From the NCBI GenBank assembly GCA_037969055.1, contig JBBKWR010000049.1, positions 1-17,172 of the forward strand: a stretch of DNA of 17,172 bases. Reading direction: 5' to 3'. Position numbers and translations under genes: made by a program. Positions 7,733-12,367 of the stretch are shown here, piece after piece (within the stretch, counting starts at the first letter, position 1; each line of letters begins with the position of its first letter). This DNA is from Pelagihabitans sp037969055 (GTDB taxonomy: Bacteria > Bacteroidota > Bacteroidia > Flavobacteriales > Flavobacteriaceae). The notes below the pieces were generated by a model. It saw only the letters and a list, made by a program, of their open reading frames with translations. It was not told where the DNA came from and searched no databases.

Positions 7733-9181
7733 ATGGCACAAATTACTTCTTACGAAAAAGAACTAGCCTTTCAGGCCGACCGAAGAAAAGCGACCACCGA
7801 ATTCATAAAACTCATCAGCGACCTTTGGTATGACAAATCGATTGAAATAGTATTGTTCAAGAATCAAGTCATCGATAAGAACGTGAGCGACATTATCAAC
7901 CTGCATGAATATGCAGGCGAGTTCGTGCAAAAACCGATATCGATCTTCGATTCCGTAGAAATTCTTAGGGCGATCAACGACATACCCCTCCCCCCTTCTA
8001 AATTAGATATTGGTAAGTTGACCTACGAATACCATTCCGATGACAAAGAAAGCTCAGATGTGAAGGGTTTTGTGATCGATAAGCTAAAAAGTGCCAATAA
8101 ATACCAGGAAATACAGCCCAAGGATGTCATCTTGTTCGGTTTTGGCAGGATTGGCCGCTTGGTCGCACGTGAATTGATGGCTAAAACGGGTAAAGGGAAT
8201 CAGCTAAGGCTTAGGGCCATAGTAGTTAGGGGGCCCATCAACGCAGATATCCTGGAAAAAAGGGCAAATCTGTTGCGTACTGATTCAATTCACGGCAAAT
8301 TTATGGGTACGGTAAATGTCGATAACAAAAATAAAGCCTTGATCATTAATGGTACAACGGTCTTCCTCATTACCGCCGATGCCCCAGAAGATCCGGATTA
8401 CACGAAGTATGATATAGCAGACGCACTTTTGATAGACAATACTGGCGCTTTTAGGGACAAGGCAAAACTGGGCAGACACCTGAAAGCCAAAGGGGTCTCA
8501 AGGGTATTGCTCACCGCGCCTGGCAAGGGCATACCAAATATTGTTCATGGTGTAAACCATAAAAATTATGATCCAAGCACTACCAAACTATATTCAGCGG
8601 CTTCTTGCACCACCAATGCGATAACCCCCATCTTAAAAGTGATCGATGATTCATTGGGAATCATCAAGGGGCATTTAGAGACCATACATGCCTATACAAA
8701 TGACCAGAATCTCATGGACAACATGCACGGGAAGTTTAGACGTGGTCGGGCCGCAGCCTTGAACATGGTCATTACGGAAACAGGCGCGGGTAGCGCTGTA
8801 ACCGAGGCCCTGCCTGGACTAAAAGGCCGATTGACTTCTAATGCCATCAGGGTCCCCGTACCTAACGGATCTCTTGCAATTTTAAACCTCGAGGTAAAGA
8901 ACAAAACCTCCATAGACGGGGTAAACACTATCTTAAAAAAATATGCTCTGGAAGGCGACTTGGTTGAGCAGATCAAATATTCATTGAGCAAGGAAGTTGT
9001 TTCTTCCGACATCGTGGGCACTTCGGCCCCGGCAATTTATGACAGCACCGCAACAATAGTAGCGGCAAATGGGAAAAATATTATACTCTATATATGGTAT
9101 GATAATGAATATGGCTATTCCCATCAAGTTCTCCGTTTGGCAAAATATATTGCCAAAGTAAGGCGCTTTACTTATTATTAA
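7733..9181 (+). CDS. Glyceraldehyde-3-phosphate dehydrogenase, long form
   Basis: GAPDH interconverts glyceraldehyde-3-phosphate and 1,3-bisphosphoglycerate. The core begins near residue 131 with the Rossmann motif ILFGFGRIGRLVAREL. Catalytic Cys292 lies in SAASCTTNAITPI and His319 in ETIHAYTNDQ. RRGRAAALNMVITETGAG and WYDNEYGYSHQV are standard GAPDH segments. At 482 residues it is about 145 longer than the usual 335, because of a 130-residue N-terminal extension of no recognised domain. Where NAD-dependent enzymes have the N-D-P motif, with Asp binding the adenosine ribose, this protein has V-R-G-P (about 164-168). That suggests NADP use or a gluconeogenic role, but this is inference. It is a single-gene unit with its own promoter. 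Confidence 0.93.
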   Translation: MAQITSYEKELAFQADRRKATTEFIKLISDLWYDKSIEIVLFKNQVIDKNVSDIINLHEYAGEFVQKPISIFDSVEILRAINDIPLPPSKLDIGKLTYEYHSDDKESSDVKGFVIDKLKSANKYQEIQPKDVILFGFGRIGRLVARELMAKTGKGNQLRLRAIVVRGPINADILEKRANLLRTDSIHGKFMGTVNVDNKNKALIINGTTVFLITADAPEDPDYTKYDIADALLIDNTGAFRDKAKLGRHLKAKGVSRVLLTAPGKGIPNIVHGVNHKNYDPSTTKLYSAASCTTNAITPILKVIDDSLGIIKGHLETIHAYTNDQNLMDNMHGKFRRGRAAALNMVITETGAGSAVTEALPGLKGRLTSNAIRVPVPNGSLAILNLEVKNKTSIDGVNTILKKYALEGDLVEQIKYSLSKEVVSSDIVGTSAPAIYDSTATIVAANGKNIILYIWYDNEYGYSHQVLRLAKYIAKVRRFTYY

Positions 9182-9206
9182 ATCCTCATCTATACGGGCG
9201 ATTGCA

Positions 9207-9227
9207 GATTGATCGATAATCCTTTTT
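9207..9227 (+). terminator. Weak terminator candidate after GAPDH gene
   Basis: GATTG (9207-9211) can pair with TAATC (9217-9221), and a run of five T follows at 9223-9227. The stem is short and AT-rich, so the call is weak. No better terminator was seen between the GAPDH gene and the next gene. Confidence 0.25.
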
Positions 9228-9281
9228 ATCAAATAACACGTACATATTGGATAGAATCGATACAAAAGGTTGCGAAATCAT

Positions 9282-9289
9282 TATTTTTG
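9282..9289 (+). promoter_or_regulatory. Distal -7 element (TATTTTTG) before coiled-coil gene
   Basis: A perfect TAnnTTTG match lies 91 bases upstream of the next ATG. A second match lies closer, at 9338. Either or both could be active; neither has TTG at the ideal spacing. Confidence 0.35.
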
Positions 9290-9337
9290 AAGGGCTACCT
9301 TATGGCCAATTTTTTTTCTTAATTAATAATATTGGGT

Positions 9338-9345
9338 TACTTTTG
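9338..9345 (+). promoter_or_regulatory. Proximal -7 element (TACTTTTG) before coiled-coil gene
   Basis: TACTTTTG is a perfect TAnnTTTG match 35 bases upstream of the ATG at 9381, giving a plausible leader of about 28 bases. The T-rich stretch at 9310-9320 sits where the -33 element would lie. Confidence 0.5.
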
Positions 9346-9380
9346 AAATCCCTGTTAAACAATCTTATTATAAAAATAGC

Positions 9381-10007
9381 ATGAATTTAAGAATGAAAGG
9401 ATTAAGAAATGTATTTGCTTTGATCGCTTTACTGACCCTACAAGTTCATTTTTCGCAAGATTCTGATGATCAGTTATCCTTAGATAGTGGCACCATAAGT
9501 AGTCAATTCGATTTTATTTCCAAAAAATCCGGTAACTACAGGGCAGATGGGGTACGTTATGAAGTGGTCAAAGAAACCAATCTTTTTAAGATAAGGAAGA
9601 ATGTGCTGGACACCCTTAATGCGATTAACAAACGTACCGGTGAATTAAAGACGACCATTGCTGGGCATGAAACCACAATTACCGCCCTCAATAAGAAATT
9701 AGAGGAGACCACAAGCAACCTTACGGCGGTATCGGAAGAGAAAGACAGTATGTCATTTTTAGGCATTGGGGTGTCTAAATCAACCTACAACTTTATCCTT
9801 TGGACGGTAATTTCCGGACTACTGGTGACCCTGTTATTTTTCATCTATAAATTTAGGAACAGCAATATTCTTACCCAAGAAGCAAGGACGAACCTTTCGG
9901 AACTTGAGACAGAGTATGAAGACCACAGAAGGCGTGCCTTGGAAAGGGAACAGAAAATCAGCAGGCAACTTCAGGACGAAATCAACAAATACAAGAAACC
10001 AAAATAA
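9381..10007 (+). CDS. Coiled-coil membrane protein of unknown function
   Basis: I do not recognise a functional domain. The 208-residue protein has an N-terminal signal peptide (hydrophobic about 11-24, ending FSQDS). An extracytoplasmic part with heptad-like polar sequence (about 75-122) follows. One transmembrane helix (about 137-158, FILWTVISGLLVTLLFFIYKF) leads to a charged, helical cytoplasmic tail (about 165-208) rich in Glu, Arg and Lys. This layout suggests a single-span envelope protein that oligomerises through coiled coils. Flavobacterial homologues near trmD have, as I recall, been labelled tRNA (guanine-N1)-methyltransferase. Nothing in this sequence supports a methyltransferase, and that label probably spread from the neighbouring true trmD. 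A strong terminator follows. Confidence 0.85.
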   Translation: MNLRMKGLRNVFALIALLTLQVHFSQDSDDQLSLDSGTISSQFDFISKKSGNYRADGVRYEVVKETNLFKIRKNVLDTLNAINKRTGELKTTIAGHETTITALNKKLEETTSNLTAVSEEKDSMSFLGIGVSKSTYNFILWTVISGLLVTLLFFIYKFRNSNILTQEARTNLSELETEYEDHRRRALEREQKISRQLQDEINKYKKPK

Positions 10008-10010
10008 CGA

Positions 10011-10034
10011 AAAGCCCCCTATGGGGCTTTTTTT
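10011..10034 (+). terminator. Intrinsic terminator after coiled-coil gene
   Basis: AAAGCCCC (10011-10018), loop CTAT, GGGGCTTT (10023-10030) and a T run to 10034 make a strong terminator. It ends only 11 bases before the next ATG, leaving no room for a separate promoter downstream of it. Confidence 0.92.
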
Positions 10035-10045
10035 GTATTACCCTC

Positions 10046-10486
10046 ATGACAACTATTGCTAGGGCCACCCAAGAACATATCCCACTAATCGCCCCTCTGT
10101 TTGATGCGTATCGAGTGTTTTATGGACAGAAATCCAATCTCCGTGCCGCAACCAATTTTCTGAGCTCCAGGTTACGCCAAAATGAGTCGGTAATTTTTTT
10201 GTCACTTCAAGGGCAGCAGCCAACTGGCTTTACGCAACTTTATACTTCATTTTCATCAGTTTCCATGAAACCCATTCTAATCCTCAACGATCTGTTCGTC
10301 CATAATGAGCATAGAAAAAAAGGAATCGGAGAAGCGCTTCTGGAGAGGGCCAAGGCGTATTGCAAAGAAAACCAATACAAGGGACTGGCTCTGGAAACGG
10401 CCATTGACAATCCGGCACAATCGCTCTACGAGCGACTAGGGTGGCCGAAAGATATGCATTGTTTTCACTACTTTTGGACCGCTTAA
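10046..10486 (+). CDS. GNAT family N-acetyltransferase
   Basis: This is a small (146-residue) GCN5-related acetyltransferase. The acetyl-CoA motif A lies at about 83-105, where the LNDLFVHNEHRKKGIGEALL segment has the R-K-K-G-I-G loop. The C-terminal NPAQSLYERLGWPKD is the usual motif B, ending in a hydrophobic strand. It resembles amino-acid or small-molecule GNATs; the substrate is unknown. The ATG comes 11 bases after a strong terminator, so expression may depend on read-through or on a promoter inside the upstream gene. The stop is 23 bases before the trmD start, suggesting cotranscription with trmD. Confidence 0.88.
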   Translation: MTTIARATQEHIPLIAPLFDAYRVFYGQKSNLRAATNFLSSRLRQNESVIFLSLQGQQPTGFTQLYTSFSSVSMKPILILNDLFVHNEHRKKGIGEALLERAKAYCKENQYKGLALETAIDNPAQSLYERLGWPKDMHCFHYFWTA

Positions 10487-10509
10487 ATGGCACAGTACAT
10501 CTATCCATC

Positions 10510-11226
10510 ATGCGAATCGATATAATCACGGTATTACCCGAACTTTTGAAAAGTCCTTTTGAGGCCTCCATCTTAAAAAGGGCCATTGAAAAGGGAGTGG
10601 TAGAAGTGCATTTGCATAATTTGCGCGATTATACCGATCGAAGTTATAACCAGGTCGATGACTACCAATTTGGTGGAGGTGCTGGGATGGTTCTGATGAT
10701 TGAGCCCATAGATAAATGTATTTCAAAATTGAAATCTGAACGTACCTATGACCATGTGATATATATGACCCCAGATGGAAAGACGCTTAACCAACGAATG
10801 GCCAATCGCCTATCATTACATAAAAATTTGATTATATTATGCGGACATTATAAGGGCATCGATCAAAGGGTAAGGGATACCTTGATCTCCTTAGAAATCT
10901 CTGTGGGGGATTATGTACTATCTGGTGGAGAACTTGGCGCCGCAATATTGTGCGATTCGATCATCAGATTACTTCCTGGGGTACTTAACGATGAGACCTC
11001 CGCACTCACGGATAGTTTTCAGGATAATCTTTTGGCACCCCCTGTTTACACTCGTCCCTCGGAATATAAGGGAATGAAAGTCCCGGACGTTCTCCTAAGT
11101 GGAAATTTTGCCAAAATTGAGGAATGGAGGGAAGATCAGGCCCTAAAACGAACGGAAAAACTTAGACCAGATTTATTAGAAGATCCAAAAGATCCAAATT
11201 CAGCCATCAAAAAATCATTAAAATAG
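10510..11226 (+). CDS. trmD: tRNA (guanine-N1-)-methyltransferase TrmD
   Basis: TrmD methylates G37 next to the anticodon using SAM, preventing +1 frameshifting. It is a SPOUT enzyme whose SAM pocket is a trefoil knot. Landmarks are YTDRSYNQVDDYQFGGGAGM (41-60), LCGHYKGIDQRV (110-121) and the knot segment ISVGDYVLSGGELGA (130-144). DSFQDN follows, with Asp168 in the position of the catalytic Asp of the family. I chose the ATG at 10510, which gives MRIDIITVLPELL, the canonical TrmD N terminus, and 238 residues. An upstream in-frame ATG at 10441 would add 23 unrelated residues inside the acetyltransferase gene. It is adjacent to rplS, as in many bacteria, though rplS has its own promoter here. 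Confidence 0.96.
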   Translation: MRIDIITVLPELLKSPFEASILKRAIEKGVVEVHLHNLRDYTDRSYNQVDDYQFGGGAGMVLMIEPIDKCISKLKSERTYDHVIYMTPDGKTLNQRMANRLSLHKNLIILCGHYKGIDQRVRDTLISLEISVGDYVLSGGELGAAILCDSIIRLLPGVLNDETSALTDSFQDNLLAPPVYTRPSEYKGMKVPDVLLSGNFAKIEEWREDQALKRTEKLRPDLLEDPKDPNSAIKKSLK

Positions 11227-11227
11227 C

Positions 11228-11257
11228 TTGCTGGATATTATTAATAGATTATTTTTG
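11228..11257 (+). promoter_or_regulatory. rplS promoter, full Bacteroidota consensus
   Basis: TTG (11228-11230), exactly 19 bases, then TATTTTTG (11250-11257) match both the -33 and -7 elements of Bacteroidota primary-sigma promoters. This is the best promoter in the window. The transcription start should lie near 11263, giving a leader of about 60 bases before rplS. Confidence 0.82.
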
Positions 11258-11268
11258 CAACCTGTAAA

Positions 11269-11300
11269 ATCAACCTCTGACGAAAATCGTGTAAGTTGGT
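11269..11300 (+). promoter_or_regulatory. Candidate structured leader of rplS
   Basis: In the predicted rplS leader, ATCAAC (11269-11274) pairs with GTTGGT (11295-11300), including one G-U pair. ACGA (11280-11283) pairs with TCGT (11287-11290) around an AAA loop, leaving an asymmetric internal loop CTCTG/GTAA. A two-stem hairpin with a purposeful-looking internal loop just before a ribosomal protein gene suggests feedback control by L19. The stems are short, so this needs comparative support. Confidence 0.4.
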
Positions 11301-11325
11301 CTTGACTTAACAGAAACATTCAACC

Positions 11326-11676
11326 ATGGAATCATTAATAAATTTTGTAGAGAACGAGTTTGTAGCCAAAAAAGAATTTCCAAAATTCTCAGCTGGTGAC
11401 ACGATAACAGTTTATTACGAAATTAAGGAAGGTGAAAAAACACGGACACAGTTTTTTAAAGGTGTCGTCATCCAAAGAAAGGGCACTGGATCAACTGAGA
11501 CCTTTACCATTCGTAAGATGTCAGGGACCGTTGGCGTAGAACGTATTTTTCCCATCAATATGCCAGCCCTTCAAAAAATTGAGGTCAATAAAAAAGGTAA
11601 AGTGCGAAGGGCCCGTATCTTTTACTTTAGGGGTCTTACCGGTAAAAAAGCAAGGATCAAAGAAGTACGCGATTAA
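11326..11676 (+). CDS. rplS: 50S ribosomal protein L19
   Basis: L19 (bL19) sits at the 30S-50S interface and contributes to an inter-subunit bridge. The 116-residue length is normal. Characteristic segments are FSAGDTITVYYEIKEGEKTR, QFFKGVVIQRKGTG, TFTIRKMSGTVGVERIFPI and the basic C-terminal RRARIFYFRGLTGKKARIKE. It is read from its own strong promoter through a possible structured leader. A strong terminator follows directly, so it is probably transcribed alone as well as possibly by read-through from trmD. Confidence 0.98.
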   Translation: MESLINFVENEFVAKKEFPKFSAGDTITVYYEIKEGEKTRTQFFKGVVIQRKGTGSTETFTIRKMSGTVGVERIFPINMPALQKIEVNKKGKVRRARIFYFRGLTGKKARIKEVRD

Positions 11677-11697
11677 ATCTGATTGCGTAATTGTTTT

Positions 11698-11726
11698 AAG
11701 GTCCCGAAAATTCGGGACCTTTTTTT
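11698..11726 (+). terminator. Intrinsic terminator after rplS
   Basis: AAGGTCCCGAA (11698-11708) pairs with TTCGGGACCTT (11711-11721), with the innermost A-T pairs open as a loop. A T run to 11726 follows. It begins 22 bases after the rplS stop. Confidence 0.93.
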
Positions 11727-12181
11727 ATGAACATTTGTTAATATCCAAAGTTGACATGATGTTAACTACAAATATGTTAAATATTTGTGGCTTTGGTTAA
11801 TAATTCGATATCTTTAAATTGTGTTTAAGAAGGAAACCTGCAAGGGGAAAATTTTTAATCGCTATAAAGTTCACATAATTTATACTGTTGACTAAGTTTT
11901 AAACGAGCTGTCATGGCAACATGCCGGTAAAGGTAAAACGAGCAAGGAGGATAAGGCTTCGACCTTTATATTAATCTTTGTGAATGGCATTGCGCCTCTT
12001 ATAAAATTTCGGTTTTACGATTGGTGGCAAAACATTTGGACGACGGGAAGAAATACACCATCGCTACTTGGTTCAATAATTAAGGACGATAGTATTTCAA
12101 ATGTGGATCTAGCAAGGCAAATGCAATCAATGGTTGCCGTTTTGCTTCAGGGCAGAACAATTAGTTTGCTGGCTATTTCAA
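11727..12181 (+). other. Gene-free stretch, possible orphan transcript
   Basis: No convincing protein gene is visible on either strand. Contents in order: four GTTAA motifs (11737, 11761, 11776, 11796); the dyad at 11768-11788; a weak promoter match, TTTG (11784-11787), 21 bases, TATCTTTA (11809-11816); then about 360 bases of mixed composition ending at two tandem terminators. A forward frame open from about 11896 runs past the terminators into the isocitrate dehydrogenase gene; its composition is unlike a normal protein. Another forward frame around 12010-12075 reads protein-like for about 20 residues before stops, so a decayed gene is possible. I compared the sequence from memory with tmRNA, RNase P RNA and SRP RNA and saw none of their conserved cores. 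Confidence 0.4.
11768..11788. promoter_or_regulatory. Operator-like inverted repeat
   Basis: ACAAATAT (11768-11775) and ATATTTGT (11781-11788) are perfect inverted repeats around GTTAA, extended outward by one T-G and one C-G pair. No T run follows, so a terminator is unlikely. The position just upstream of a weak -7 match suggests a binding site for a dimeric regulator. Confidence 0.4.
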
Positions 12182-12226
12182 AAAAGCCATATCAATGTAT
12201 CCGTACAATGATATGGCTTTTGTTTT
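12182..12226. terminator. Strong bidirectional terminator with UNCG-type loop
   Basis: AAAAGCCATATCA (12182-12194) pairs perfectly over 13 bp with TGATATGGCTTTT (12209-12221). After one A-A mismatch, TGTA/TACA adds four pairs closing on TCCG, a UNCG-class tetraloop. T-rich sequence follows to 12226 on the plus strand, and six T follow on the minus strand. No annotated gene ends immediately upstream. Confidence 0.9.
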
Positions 12227-12230
12227 TCGC

Positions 12231-12251
12231 AAACTTCACATGGAAGTTTTT
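12231..12251 (+). terminator. Second, tandem hairpin terminator
   Basis: AAACTTC (12231-12237), loop ACATG and GAAGTTT (12243-12249) form a 7-bp stem merging into a run of five T (12247-12251). It lies ten bases beyond the first terminator's stem and would back it up on the plus strand. Confidence 0.55.
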
Positions 12252-12330
12252 GACTGTCATTGGAACACGCAAGCTGCTGTTTGACGATCTAAAGTTTAGC
12301 ACTGAGCCGTCTTTTTGCTTCATTAAATTG

Positions 12331-12338
12331 TATATTTG
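12331..12338 (+). promoter_or_regulatory. icd -7 promoter element (TATATTTG)
   Basis: TATATTTGC is a perfect TAnnTTTG element 29 bases before the isocitrate dehydrogenase ATG and downstream of the tandem terminators. A TTTTTG stretch at 12312-12317 lies upstream, but its spacing is too short for a standard -33 element. Confidence 0.65.
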
Positions 12339-12367
12339 CTGCTCTTTAAACCAAACGAACAGCATTC

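Noticed and set aside
10441..10509. Upstream in-frame ATG for trmD, adding 23 residues
   Set aside because: The extra residues lie inside the acetyltransferase gene and do not resemble TrmD; the canonical N terminus MRIDIITVLP starts at 10510.
12010..12075. Short forward frame reading VAKHLDDGKKYTIATWFNN, resembling a glycoside-hydrolase-like segment
   Set aside because: The likeness is only about 20 residues, is bounded by stops and comes from memory. It is noted as a hint of a decayed gene but not called a pseudogene.
11880..12221. tmRNA, RNase P RNA or SRP RNA in the gene-free stretch
   Set aside because: I looked for a tRNA-like 3' end, the RNase P core GAGGAAAGUCC and the SRP GGAAGCAG loop and found none of them. 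GGCTTCGACC at 11956 is not enough.
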